A stretch of DNA of 64,000 nucleotides from Leishmania mexicana MHOM/GT/2001/U1103 (Eukaryota > Euglenozoa > Kinetoplastea > Trypanosomatida > Trypanosomatidae), in the NCBI RefSeq assembly GCF_000234665.1, contig NC_018338.1, forward strand, positions 1,395,023-1,459,022, read 5' to 3'. Shown here in pieces: positions 20,528 through 30,993 of this stretch; position 1 is the first letter of the stretch, and each line of letters begins with the position of its first letter. The notes beneath the pieces were generated by a model, which did no database searches, was not told the DNA's origin, and saw only the letters and a list, made by a program, of their open reading frames with translations. The translations under genes were made by a program, and so were the position numbers.

Positions 20528-22459
20528 TTAGCCTTTGGGAACGACGTCCGTTGTGACATGCCCCTCAGTGCCGTTCGCCCTTTGAGCAAGGCGTATCTCC
20601 CACGTGAATCGCGCCAGCTCATCCTGTTGGTGACGCACAATTCGGGAGAAGGGGCACCACACGCAGCACCCGCTCGCAAGGGAGAACAGTAGCGCAACCA
20701 CAGCCAGCAGTATGGACGCCACACCGCTCGTGATGCCCTTGTAGTTGCACTGAAAGCTGGGGATCGAGCCCAATATCTCGGCGCCGGCGCACGTGGCAGG
20801 GAGGTCATAGTCACTCCTTCGAACGTAAGGCACAAAATATGTGATTTCGTATATGTAAGTGAAATCACCGTTTTTGGCGTAGGTGTAGCAGCCCATATCC
20901 ACCTCAGAAGGCATCATCGCACTGCACGCCACATCACGATCAGCCACGGGGAAGCCGTAGCCTTGTGGGAAGAAGGGGTGGTGCGCGAACAGCGGCGGGG
21001 CGCCGCCCTTGCCGGTCACCGTCATGCGCACCAGCCTGCTGTAATTCGACGTGCCACTTTGTATGCTGTCGGTTGTCCAGAACGACGTCGTGTCCACATA
21101 ATCAGCAGTCGCCCAGTACCACGTTACACGGACGCCTTGCGTCTCCGCCACCCACACACCACACGGGATGTTGCGCACCGTCTGGTTGCCGATAAACGTC
21201 GGCGGCACACTTGGCGAGTAGAGGAGCAGGGAGCTGGAGCTCCTGGCCATCAAGTCGTAGGTAATGACGACGCGTCTGCAGGTGTTCAGGTCAGGGAAGA
21301 AGTACCTGCGCAGAGCCTCGTCGGCCACCTCCTGGCCGTTCGGCACTGAAAACTTGGTGTGGTAGTACGACATCTGATTCCATGAGTTGGTGTGCCACTC
21401 GTGCTCATACACGCGACCGGCGACACCCCTCATGGGGAAATGCAAGCTGGTGCGGGAGAAACGCGCGTAGAGGCTGTAAGCCTCGCGAACCTGGTAGAAG
21501 GACATCTTAAATGGCGAAACAACAAGGAAACTCGCCGTGAAGTCATCAGGAAACTCTGGCATCGTGTAGTTGGCAATGTCCGCTGCTGAGGTCGATGACA
21601 ACGCCCCACTCGAGTTGCTGAAGACACTGGGCCGCGATGAAAAAGCAGCAGCAGCGACCGCGGGGCCTCCCATCTTCGGCAGAGCAACGTCCGTCGGCTT
21701 CCAGGCACGTGGATGCATAGAGGATGAGTTGTTGCAGGGGGATGGAAGCGACCCCAGCACCTCGGACACGTTCGAGCCAAGGAAGGAGAAGGTAAAGAGG
21801 CAGTTATTGATCTTGCTGGCGGCGTCTACAGCCGTCACCTCAATCGACACCGGCGTCAGGTCCACCTCCATCAAGTTCACCGACCAGTACTTCGTGCTCG
21901 TCAACACAGCGGCGCTGTACGTGGCGGGCACCCCAAGGCCACCGTAACTGCTCGGAATCGTGATGGTAAACTGGCCCGAGTAGTTACTGACGGAAATACC
22001 GCGAGTCACGCTCGGTCTGGATGTCGCTGGGAGCGGGGAGCTCAGCATGGTAATGAGACTCCCAGCCAAGACCACCTCGTCCGAGGATTCATACAATCCC
22101 CTCGTGTGCACAATGCCCTTGGAGTCGGAGATGCTGCACTTGTCGGTAGAGTTGATGTAGTAGGTACGGACGTAGTCGCTGTCTAGTATGCGCTCCACGT
22201 ATAATGGAAGATGCACGTTCTCCTTTGTGTTGCCCGTGCTTGCACTGACGGCGAAGCGAAATGCGCTGATCACGGATCTGTTGTAGACCGTCGGCTCACT
22301 CAGCGTGGCACTGCGGCACACCAACTCCACATCCATCAATCCATCGCCGCGCAGCGGCAGCAGGTTCACCGCGCTCACTGCGACAGAGACGCTGAGCATG
22401 GCAAGCAGCGTCGCGGTGACGGCGAGCGTCGTCATCACAGCAGAAGAAGTGCGCATCAT
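20528..22459 (-). CDS. type I membrane glycoprotein of unknown function
   Basis: From the ATG at 22459 the protein is 643 residues. It begins MMRTSSAVMTTLAVTATLLA, continuing into a hydrophobic run that looks like a cleavable signal peptide (about residues 1-32). A long Ser/Thr-rich ectodomain follows with at least eight N-glycosylation sequons (for example NRS, NST, NYS, NVS, NSS, NYT, NQT). A single transmembrane segment lies near 577-597 (VASILLAVVALLFSLA), followed by a Cys-containing juncture and a polar tail of about 40 residues. The frame is open for another 189 codons upstream, but that part is low-complexity and the signal peptide fixes this start. I recognise no enzymatic domain. 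It is probably on the cell surface or in the endomembrane system. It sits between the two uL15 copies. Confidence 0.78.
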   Translation of the reverse strand: MMRTSSAVMTTLAVTATLLAMLSVSVAVSAVNLLPLRGDGLMDVELVCRSATLSEPTVYNRSVISAFRFAVSASTGNTKENVHLPLYVERILDSDYVRTYYINSTDKCSISDSKGIVHTRGLYESSDEVVLAGSLITMLSSPLPATSRPSVTRGISVSNYSGQFTITIPSSYGGLGVPATYSAAVLTSTKYWSVNLMEVDLTPVSIEVTAVDAASKINNCLFTFSFLGSNVSEVLGSLPSPCNNSSSMHPRAWKPTDVALPKMGGPAVAAAAFSSRPSVFSNSSGALSSTSAADIANYTMPEFPDDFTASFLVVSPFKMSFYQVREAYSLYARFSRTSLHFPMRGVAGRVYEHEWHTNSWNQMSYYHTKFSVPNGQEVADEALRRYFFPDLNTCRRVVITYDLMARSSSSLLLYSPSVPPTFIGNQTVRNIPCGVWVAETQGVRVTWYWATADYVDTTSFWTTDSIQSGTSNYSRLVRMTVTGKGGAPPLFAHHPFFPQGYGFPVADRDVACSAMMPSEVDMGCYTYAKNGDFTYIYEITYFVPYVRRSDYDLPATCAGAEILGSIPSFQCNYKGITSGVASILLAVVALLFSLASGCCVWCPFSRIVRHQQDELARFTWEIRLAQRANGTEGHVTTDVVPKG

Positions 22460-24058
22460 CGTCCACACAACAATGTCACCCGATAGGTGACTAAGAGCTA
22501 AAGAAGGAAAACGAAAACGAAGAGATGAAAGCCGGCGCAGTGAAGTGCAGCCCAGATGCGACCCGATGGAGGCCGCTGCACGTGCAAAACGTAGCCTTGA
22601 CCTTGAATGCAGCACCACCACTTTGCACAAGTGTGCTTGTGCCCGTGTGATATCGAGACGCTGCGCTAGCGAGGGTAGCCGCCGCTCGAGTGGCAGAGTC
22701 GTTATAGAGAACGACTGGAAAGAAAGATGAGGAAAGTAATGTGGTAATGTGGCTGTCGACGAATAGGGGGTTAACGACGCACGAAATATTCGACGCAATG
22801 CCACGGAAAGCACGCGTGGTGGTGGAGCAGAAGAAAACGAGAAGAGGTGGAAAAACGCCACCGTCCAACACACGCAGGGCACCTGTGAAAAGGGGGAGAT
22901 GGAGAGGGAGGACGGGAAGGGGGAGGAGGCGACGCCGATGGGGAGAGCACCGCAGTGAGTAAAGAAGACGGGAAAGACGCAAGCAAAGGCGCGAGGGGGC
23001 CGGAAAAAAGTGTTGTGTGAAGCCAAAACGAAAAGAGTGAAGATAGATAGCCTGCAGGATGATCAGGTATGCCTGTGGGAGAGGTTCAGAGTCACAAGCG
23101 GTGCGCTCGCTGCGTCGGCAGCCACGGTGATTGTTTACGGACGTTTGCAAAGAAACAAACAACGCCGCACCGGCAAAAAAAAGACAGAGGCGATTGGGCA
23201 AAAGGGGGAGGAGAGTGAACAAGTGCGCGCGGCGCAGAGCAGAATGCCGCAGACTCACGAGCGACGACCGAAGAGGGGAGACACATTGGCCTCACCCTCG
23301 TCTCCCCCCTCCCCACCCCCCGCGACTTCGGTATCAACGCTACTGCCGCTTTCATACAGGCGGCAGCACACAGAGAGAGCGAAAACGGGTCGGCGTCGCG
23401 AAGGCAAGACACCGCGATCCGTCACCCCTTCAACGGCACGGGAGTAGCTGGTTGACCACACGAAAAGCCCCATGTGCCGCGGTTGTGCGCGCAACCCCGC
23501 AGCCAGCGCGCCCCAGGCGCAAGACCAGCTCAAAGCCAGCCTCGCACGGCTCTGAGGGCGCCGCAATCATCAATGCGAAACGGGTCCGCCTCCCGCATCT
23601 GATCCCCCCCGCGCCATGCATGGATGGACTGCTCATTCCGTGCGTGCTGTTTTGGTTGTCTGTTGCAAAAACCACCGCCTCTCTCAGTGAGCACCTCACG
23701 CGCTAACTTTCACGCACTCCCCTCTTTTTCGCGTGCCCCCTCCCTGCCTCAGTCCCTCCTACCCCTTACCCGCACACTCATTGTGGCACAAGACCGTCAC
23801 TGCGAGAGGGCGTGCTGGCGCGACAAAAAAGGAATGGGATGTGCCCCGGTTCTCCGTCACCGTCTCCACGGAAGACCTTGCGGGGTTTTCTTTGGTGAAT
23901 CCACCTCAGGCATTCACACGCCGAAAAGAGAGGGACAGACGGCAGAGGAAGAGAGAACACACGAGTAAGCAGCCCCAGAGAGGGGGTGAGGACGCGACCA
24001 AGCAAAAGTCAGAGGAAGCAAAGAAAGAAAAGAGAAACAACGCTCCTCCCCCTCGCAC
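22460..24058. other. intergenic spacer
   Basis: About 1.6 kb with no convincing gene. Minus-strand pyrimidine-rich blocks (plus-strand purines near 22890-22935 and 22965-22990) are likely processing signals for the glycoprotein mRNA. The long minus-strand open frame here is a low-complexity extension of the glycoprotein frame. Confidence 0.65.
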
Positions 24059-24496
24059 TCACGCCTGGAGCACCACAGCGCCGCCGGCCTTGCGTATCTT
24101 CTTGTCGGCCAGCTTGCTCACGTAGCGCGCCTTCACGATGCACGGCACCTGGATGTGGCCGTTGCCCAGCAGCTTCGCGTACCCGCTCGACTGCAGGTCC
24201 ACCACAGGCAAAGTCCCGCCCTTCGTCGCCTTCGCCGCCGCCTCCGCAGCAATCAGGCGCGACAAGTTGTTCAGGTTGATTGTCGGCTTCCACATCGGGT
24301 TCTTCTTGCGGTGGTAGTGGTCCATGCCCAGCTTACCAAAGTACCCGGGGTGGTACTTGTCGAAGTTGATGCGGTGGTGGTGCATACCGCCGGCGTTACC
24401 GCGACCGGACTCGTGCTTGCGGTGCTTGCCTACGCGACCGTAGCCGCAGAACGTCGAGCCACGCTGGTGGCGGCACTTCTTGAAGCGGGTCGGCAT
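24059..24496 (-). CDS. RPL27A: 60S ribosomal protein uL15 (L27a/L29), copy 2
   Basis: Encodes the same 145 residues as copy 1 (MPTRFKKCRHQRG...VVLQA), a large-subunit ribosomal protein. By eye the coding DNA is identical to copy 1 through the penultimate codon; the stop is TGA in place of TAA, and similarity ends abruptly at the CDS edges. The start at 24496 is the first ATG of the frame and is preceded by an AG-containing, pyrimidine-rich leader (CTCCTTTTTTCCCCACC on the minus strand). The two copies are separated by the unrelated glycoprotein gene. Confidence 0.97.
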   Translation of the reverse strand: MPTRFKKCRHQRGSTFCGYGRVGKHRKHESGRGNAGGMHHHRINFDKYHPGYFGKLGMDHYHRKKNPMWKPTINLNNLSRLIAAEAAAKATKGGTLPVVDLQSSGYAKLLGNGHIQVPCIVKARYVSKLADKKIRKAGGAVVLQA

Positions 24497-25092
24497 CCTT
24501 GGTGGGGAAAAAAGGAGCTGTTGCGGAAGAGTGATGAGGGATTTCAGGAGAATGGCATGAGGAGAGGAATCACAATCGGCAGAGAAAGGGAGAGAGGCAC
24601 GACGACGAAACGAGAGGTGATGCGATGGTCAGAGTTTGTTTAGGTCAGTGGGGGGGACTTAAGCACAGGTAGTCGGTAAAGCAAGTGCGTCTCACTGCGA
24701 AGATACGCGCCCTGGCGGCACGTGCTTGTATAGGGGATGCACTAACGCTCGCATACGCACTGAACCAAACATACCTGTAGTCACTCAAGAATGCTGGAGG
24801 AGAGAGGAGCGAGTGACGGGCCGATGGCAACGTGGTTGCTGTACGCAGAGATTCTGTTCAGCGTGACATGCCAAAAGAAGCGTTGCGTACAAGCCGCGTG
24901 TTGCTGCATTGGCGGGGTAAAGCCCGAGAGCCGCCGCCCCTCACACGCCCCTTGTTATGGATGGTGTGCGGTATGGCTGTTTTCTTTTTCTTTTTTGACT
25001 TGAAGAGAAACAAAAAGAAAGTTTGTGTTGCCCTGCGCCGCGTGATGCACTGGAACCGAGTACCTCATACGCAGCGAGCTACGGCACGCGGA
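24497..25092. other. intergenic spacer
   Basis: Holds the leader of uL15 copy 2 and the 3' UTR of uL14 copy 1. No gene or RNA is recognised. Confidence 0.65.
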
Positions 25093-25512
25093 TTAGACGA
25101 TGGCGGGGGCGTGCGTGGAGATCTTGGGCCACAGGTCCGCAGACTCCTTTGCCACCGGGCCGGCAATGCCGGAACCCTTCATTTCACCCTTGGGGTTCAC
25201 GATCACGCCAGCGTTGTCCTCGAAGTAGATCACCGTGCCATCCTTGCGGCGCCAGCTCTTGCGCTGACGGATGATCACAGCGTTCAGCACCTTCTTGCGC
25301 AGCTCCGGCTTGCCCTTCTTCACAGAGCACATCACCATATCGCCCAGGGCAGCAGACGGCAGACGGTTAAGACGGCCGTGGTAGCCCTTCACGGAGATGA
25401 CGTACAGGTTCTTGGCACCGGTGTTGTCCGCGCAGTTTACCACCGCGCCGACGGGCAGCGCGACGGACACGCGGAAGCGGCAGCCCTTGACGTTGGCCTG
25501 ATCCTTACCCAT
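25093..25512 (-). CDS. RPL23: 60S ribosomal protein uL14 (L23), copy 1
   Basis: A 139-residue protein starting [20 protein letters not shown] with the uL14 hallmarks: [50 protein letters not shown] and [20 protein letters not shown], ending in the family's C-terminal helix. It belongs to the large-subunit interface near the factor-binding site. The frame is open further upstream but the family start fixes the ATG at 25512; on the minus strand an AG (CATACAG) lies about a dozen bases before it. The CDS appears identical to copy 2 at 26469-26888 while the flanks differ. Confidence 0.97.
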
Positions 25513-26468
25513 GATTGCAACACTGTATGGAATCCGCACGCATAAAGTATAATAGGGAGGGGAACACGAACAAGTGGATGCGAGTGGACGAGTGTGTGTG
25601 GAGGAGGGGGAGGGGGGGGCAGGGCAGGGCAAGAGAAATCAAGAGGAAGGAAACCGGTCACGGTGAAGGCGTCAAAGAGGCACGGATAAGTGAGATGAAG
25701 AGTGAGACGAAAGAAGAAGACACAAGAGCCGGGCGGGCCATGAGAAGCGGCATTTCCTGACCTCTTCGAGGGGCTTGGAGGTGTATGGCTGTGCTACTCG
25801 TCGCGCAGTAAGTCGACCATAAAGCCTATCATCATAAACGCCACACAGATCACCCCCTCATCGCAAAAAAACGGTGTCTGTCCGCTCCTCCTTCCTCTCA
25901 TCACTGGCGAGTGGGGAGCCAAACTCCTCCAGTGAAGATAAAGGCGGAGAGCGGGAAGCCATTGCAGGAAGCGCGCACGGCTCTACATCGCGCGCTCGAC
26001 ATGACGTACAACAGCCCACTAAAGATGTGTACGAGAGGTCGAGAAAGACTTCTCAAAAAAAGGGAAGCGATCTCCATACGAGTACGCACCTCGCGATCTC
26101 GCTGTTCTGCGCTCCTTCTTTGTGTTTGCTTTTCGTTTCAGACGATGAGAAATGAAAACAAGAAGTGAAACGAGCAAAGATAAGACCACAACGAAGAAAT
26201 TCAAGGAAGGCCCATCATCGCCGACATCTGCCTTTGGCCTCTACCCGTGCCTCGGCGCCCCTGCTTATCTTGCCGCCTCAGTCCCTCTCCCCCGTTTCTG
26301 CAGCACACATGTACACACACACATACAGGCAGCGTCATACTAGACAACTATGGCGCGTGAGACGGAAACAGAGACGAGGAGCCAGAGGGAAAGAGACGCC
26401 GGGTCACCCGTTTGACGCACCAACCAAGGGAAAACGAGAGGGCCGTGGTCGTTGCGACAGGCAGCTGC
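25513..26468. other. intergenic spacer between the uL14 copies
   Basis: No gene recognised. Minus-strand pyrimidine-rich sequence (plus-strand purines near 25600-25640) lies upstream of uL14 copy 1. The spacer does not resemble the flank on the other side of either copy. Confidence 0.65.
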
Positions 26469-26888
26469 TTAGACGATGGCGGGGGCGTGCGTGGAGATCT
26501 TGGGCCACAGGTCCGCAGACTCCTTTGCCACCGGGCCGGCAATGCCGGAACCCTTCATTTCACCCTTGGGGTTCACGATCACGCCAGCGTTGTCCTCGAA
26601 GTAGATCACCGTGCCATCCTTGCGGCGCCAGCTCTTGCGCTGACGGATGATCACAGCGTTCAGCACCTTCTTGCGCAGCTCCGGCTTGCCCTTCTTCACA
26701 GAGCACATCACCATATCGCCCAGGGCAGCAGACGGCAGACGGTTAAGACGGCCGTGGTAGCCCTTCACGGAGATGACGTACAGGTTCTTGGCACCGGTGT
26801 TGTCCGCGCAGTTTACCACCGCGCCGACGGGCAGCGCGACGGACACGCGGAAGCGGCAGCCCTTGACGTTGGCCTGATCCTTACCCAT
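26469..26888 (-). CDS. RPL23: 60S ribosomal protein uL14 (L23), copy 2
   Basis: Same 139-residue uL14 as copy 1, with ATG at 26888 and a TAA stop. By eye the 420-bp coding DNA matches copy 1 throughout, but upstream similarity ends a couple of bases before the ATG and downstream similarity ends at the stop. The leader on the minus strand carries AG dinucleotides (CACAAG, GTTAG) a few bases before the ATG, suitable for spliced-leader addition. This is a head-to-tail duplicate, probably raising mRNA dose for a highly expressed protein in an organism without gene-specific promoters. Confidence 0.97.
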
Positions 26889-27573
26889 GATCGACGATCT
26901 AACCTTGTGTGTTTGAGCGCGTGCGGATAGGGTGGATCGCCAAAGAATGAGAGTGACGAGTGGAGGAGAGGAAGGAACGGTAAAGAGGAGAGGTGAGAGG
27001 GATACACAGAGAAAAGGGGGCACAATTCGGACGGGCATGGTGGAATCGAAAGCAACGTAAGTGTTAAACAACCGCGGAGAGTGCGACCTCATCTGTTCGG
27101 CTAACTGCTAGCTGCACTCCTGTAGAGAAGACACATCCGTTTATGGGCCCTCGCTGACGCATCATAAATTTCTTTTCTTTGGGTGGGTGGGGGTGGGGGG
27201 AGGGGGTCCTTCCTAGATACGTTCAATCCACCGTGCTCTCAAATCCATCGGTAACGGCGACGAGGCAAGCTCAAGCACGATGCGTCTGCGAAGACTACGC
27301 CGCGCACGCGCACGGCCGCGCATGAAAAAAAAATGATATTTGACCTGAAAGAAAAGAGCGCGAAGACAGACGGAACACGCTCACCAGTCCACGCGCGCAC
27401 CAGGAAAAGAATACCCCGCGGCTAGACAGCGAGTCCGCTACCGCGCTCACGAAAACGCGGAATAAACAGCAAGCACCCCTCGACGGCGGGTCGCGTCGAT
27501 AGCAGAACAAAGAGAGCATCGTCGCTGTGGCGGTGAGATGCACGGCTGATATCATCTGCCCGCTGCCGCCGAC
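26889..27573. other. intergenic spacer with G-rich block
   Basis: No gene recognised. A G-rich block at 27181-27206 is the main feature. Pyrimidine-rich minus-strand sequence at about 26960-27005 could serve splicing of uL14 copy 2. Confidence 0.65.
27181..27206 (+). other. potential G-quadruplex block
   Basis: Five or more G-runs of 3-6 bases separated by single T or A bases. On the transcribed minus strand it is a C-rich pyrimidine tract about 300 bases upstream of uL14 copy 2, so it may be a processing signal. Confidence 0.55.
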
Positions 27574-28017
27574 TCACAGCTGACGCCGGGATTGACGATC
27601 AACGTTGATGGCGGCAAACTCGCGTATCTCTCGCTCTGATGGCATATCCGTGCCGGTGAAGCGCCACTTGCGGTCATTTGCTTTCCACTCGATTGAGCGC
27701 CGCTCATCCTCAAAAGCTGGGTTCAGTGCCTTCACCGTGTCGTGACGGAAGACGCCATGGTCAGCGAGCCACAGGTGTAGCGACGTAAAGACGTGCTCCT
27801 GCGGGTTGTCGCGCGTTTCCAGGAGCGTCCCTGTGACAACCACAGGCACCAGAATAATGGGAAAGTAACGCAGCCAGCGGTACGTGGCGTAGCTCGTCAT
27901 GCCAACACGAGAACGACGCTCCTCGAACGGCATGGGAAATACGCGGTTGATCGTCTCCAGCACCCGCGAGTGCCGCGACATCTCCGCCTTTGCGCGCTTC
28001 ACCCATAATTGGGACAT
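27574..28017 (-). CDS. small single-span membrane protein (147 aa), probably mitochondrial
   Basis: From the ATG at 28017 the protein is 147 residues: a basic N-terminus (MSQLWVKRAKAEMSRHSRVL), one hydrophobic segment near residues 50-62 (YFPIILVPVVVTGTLL) and a polar, charged C-terminal half. This layout is common among small accessory subunits of trypanosomatid mitochondrial inner-membrane complexes, but there is no diagnostic motif. The frame stays open for 190 codons upstream, but that stretch is Pro/Ser/Cys-rich low complexity and reads as leader. A pyrimidine-rich tract (plus-strand purines around 28088-28112) lies upstream. Real gene likely; function unknown. Confidence 0.65.
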   Translation of the reverse strand: MSQLWVKRAKAEMSRHSRVLETINRVFPMPFEERRSRVGMTSYATYRWLRYFPIILVPVVVTGTLLETRDNPQEHVFTSLHLWLADHGVFRHDTVKALNPAFEDERRSIEWKANDRKWRFTGTDMPSEREIREFAAINVDRQSRRQL

Positions 28018-28746
28018 TTGCAGAGGTTCTATTGGGTTGTGTAAAGACACACAGCGGCAGTCGAGCAAGAGCGCACGACGGTACGCCGGTGCAAGAGAGG
28101 GGGAGAGAAAGAAGGCGTGTGCCTTCCCTGTGCCCGATAAAGCAGCCTGGGGGACGCGAGAAGAGGGGTGGAAGACGGGACACGGGGGCAATGTAGAAGC
28201 GAAGGAAGGCCGTCCAGGGAGGAAGACGGGGGAAGGCCCACTCCACTGACGTGCTATAAAATCGCGTAGCAGTAGCGGAGACGGAAACATAGCATGCTCA
28301 TACGTTTCCTCGATGCATCGCACATAAGCACAAGCGCAAACGCGTGGACGAAAAGGTGGACAGCCACAATACCCGCCAGATCTTGCAGGCGAGCTTTGCC
28401 TTGAGTCGACATGTGAAAGGCTAGCGAGGGAAACAGGAGGTGCAACAACCGCAGCCGTCATCGCTGCAGAAGTACTATGCTGTTCCCCGTCCCCTCTCTT
28501 GCTTCGCTCGTGGAGTGAGACGGTTTCACAGGCATGACACGTGTCTACAGAGCAGAGTCGATGAAGAGCAATACGAGAAACAAACACACAGTGGATGGGG
28601 AAGTAAAGGCGGCAGCGAGAGCACGGAAGCAGGAGCGGAAGAAAAGGAAAAGGAAGCTATCAGGGCCCAAGAAGGCGAACTGTACGGAGAGTGGCGTGAA
28701 CACAGCAAGTGTACCTAGGTGATTCGATAGCGGGCTGCCAAGGATG
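28018..28746. other. intergenic spacer
   Basis: Leader of the 147-residue protein and 3' UTR of the coiled-coil gene at 28747. No separate gene recognised. Confidence 0.6.
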
Positions 28747-29772
28747 CTAGCTCTCTCGCCGCTGATTCAGCTCAAGACGTTTGTTGGCCAGCTTTAGGAC
28801 CGAAATGTCCTTGACGCAGCGCATATTGCGCGCGACCACCTCTGCCACCCGCTGCGTCAAAAGACGATTCTCGATGCGCAGCACGGCCACAAGCCGCTTT
28901 AGCCGGGTCCTACTCCTGCGGGTGTCGTCTGCGCACACGTGAGGACGGCTGGCGTAGATGGCACTAGTGTCATCCTCTCTGCGCCTCTCTGCCCACCCTG
29001 CAGAGCTGTCCGGCGCAGGAGTAGGACGCTTGGTGTCAGCGGCAGTGGTCGCTGCCATGGCAGCGTGAAGCAAACTCACCGTCTCCTCGAGAGCCGACGA
29101 CCGCGCTCGCTCGAATTCCAGGGCCCCGTGCAGCTGCCTCATCTGCGCTTCAATCGAGGTCGCCGTAGACGGGGCAGTAGAGGCGGCGAGCGTCGTGACA
29201 TCGACGTTTCTGTTCGGCAGTGGCGTCACAACGGATTCCAAGCCCGACGTAGCGCCACCGACCGCCATTGCCTCCGCGGCACGCAGAGACTCCTCGTGGA
29301 GCTGCTCGAAGAGCTCCTTGTAAAACTCTGCCGCCTCGCACGCCTCTTCAGACTGACGGAGTGAGAGTTCCTTCTCGCGTTGCAGCCTTTGAGCCTGGCT
29401 TCGCAGCTCCCTCACCTCCTCCTGCAACACATGCTTGGCCGCATCCTCCTCTGCCGCCGCGGCCAGCTCAGGATGCTCGGCGAACTTGATGAGGCTGCGC
29501 AGAGCAAACGCTTCCTTCTGAAAGGCGGCCACTCGCTGATGCGAGCTCGCGAGCGCCTTCTCCAGCCGCTCACATGTGTCCTGAAGATCTTTGACGCGGT
29601 GGTACAGAAATGGGAGTTGCCGTAGCTGCCTCTCTCGATCCCGTCGCAGTCTCTCCCGACTCTTGACACCCGCCATCTGCCGCTCGGTCGTCATCGTTGT
29701 TTCTGCCACCGCGTCAGCGTTGCTAGACTCACACGACGAGGCAGCTCGCTGGCTCGATTGAGACTGCGGCAT
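28747..29772 (-). CDS. coiled-coil protein of unknown function (341 aa)
   Basis: The ATG at 29772 opens a 341-residue protein starting MPQSQSSQRAASS. A Ser/Ala-rich head of about 40 residues precedes a charged, heptad-rich region (about 45-165, with LYHRVKDLQDTCERLEKAL and VLQEEVRELRSQAQRLQREK). A low-complexity Ala/Thr linker follows, then a second helical region, an Asp/Arg-rich patch and a basic C-terminal coiled coil (RLKRLVAVLRIENRLLTQRV). No catalytic or membrane features. The frame continues 12 codons further up without an ATG. Probably cytoskeletal, but that is a guess from composition. Confidence 0.72.
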   Translation of the reverse strand: MPQSQSSQRAASSCESSNADAVAETTMTTERQMAGVKSRERLRRDRERQLRQLPFLYHRVKDLQDTCERLEKALASSHQRVAAFQKEAFALRSLIKFAEHPELAAAAEEDAAKHVLQEEVRELRSQAQRLQREKELSLRQSEEACEAAEFYKELFEQLHEESLRAAEAMAVGGATSGLESVVTPLPNRNVDVTTLAASTAPSTATSIEAQMRQLHGALEFERARSSALEETVSLLHAAMAATTAADTKRPTPAPDSSAGWAERRREDDTSAIYASRPHVCADDTRRSRTRLKRLVAVLRIENRLLTQRVAEVVARNMRCVKDISVLKLANKRLELNQRRES

Positions 29773-30993
29773 CGCGCACTCTGCGATTTTGCGTGCCCGA
29801 ACGTACACCTTTGTCGTTTACTGAAGCACGCCGATGTCAGAGAACTCATGTGTGGAGTGCCAACGTCTCGTACAAGTGTGTGCACGCGCAGAAGTGTGCA
29901 GCTGAGAAAGGAGAGAGAAGGGGATAGGATGAGCCCACGGCACCGAGCGGGGAAGAGGATGGCAGGCAACGGAAAAGGAGCGCCACGCCTGTCTCAGTGG
30001 ATGCTGCTGCTCCCTCAATATTGATATCTGCAGACAAGAAAAGGGCATAAGAGAGAGAGCGACGACGTGAGAGATGAGGAGTACAGTGCGGGAAACAGGC
30101 GAGGTTACCCACACCACACTCCCTCTCTTCAAGCCGCCCACGCATGCGCGTACCCGCAAGCGCGCCTCCGTAGATGTACAGACCAGCCGCAGTAAACACG
30201 AGTGAGGGGCTTGATATGTCACAATATCACCGAACGCAGCCGTTTTAAAGCGTGACAGTCCCCCCCCCTCCTCTTTCCCTCTACATCAAACGGCGCCGCC
30301 AGAGACATTCGCCTGCCTCGTTTCGTGGCTGTGGAGTAAGGAGTGGGCGGCGCATCTATTCTTGGCTTTGGCATCGTTTTTCTTTCTTTTACAGCTTGTG
30401 TGCCGGAAAATCTGTAAAGACATACCACCACCTTCTTTCCTACCCCCCCCCCTCTGTCGCCCTGCCAGACTGCAGCACCTCTCCCACCAACGCCACAAGT
30501 GATACAAGCACTGGATGGGGAAAAGTGGCGAGACTAGAGAGGAAGAAACACGTGGAGCTGAAGAGAAGTCAAACAGAAGCGGAGCTCGGGGAGAAGGGGG
30601 GTCACAACACAAAGGAAAAACAGTGGATCAAAGGAGACGAAATATAATCAGCCCCGCCACAGCCAGCTCTGACAAGCATGAAGTGCAGGCACTGCTTTCA
30701 GCAATCCTCTTGTGGATGTTGGTCCCATATTGAATCCCAACAATGCATGATGGTCATCATCACTCTCTCCTGCTCCTTCTCCACACCATTCTCCAGCCCC
30801 CCCTCGCGACACACACGCTCTCTTTTCGTCATCAGTATGGGAGATGCAGAGTAAAGAAGGCTTTTACATTCCGCGCACTTAAGGCTCATGTCTTACACGC
30901 AGTATCACAAGCAGCAGCAGCAGATGCGAGCAGCAACGCGTGCCCGAAATGGGGAGAACCATGCCCACATGCACACACACACACATCCGCGTA
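29773..30993. other. intergenic spacer
   Basis: No gene recognised. It includes short C-runs near 30260 and 30443-30455 on the plus strand and A/G-rich stretches. It is expected to hold the 3' UTR of the SET-domain gene and the leader of the coiled-coil gene. Confidence 0.62.

Noticed and set aside
22460..23026. N-terminal extension of the glycoprotein frame (189 codons)
   Set aside because: Low-complexity Ser/Phe/Leu-rich translation ahead of a clean signal peptide at 22459; treated as 5' leader.
19014..24293. Other-frame open frames repeated at both uL15 copies, looking like a second conserved gene
   Set aside because: They are identical only because the uL15 coding DNA is identical; they are frame shadows.
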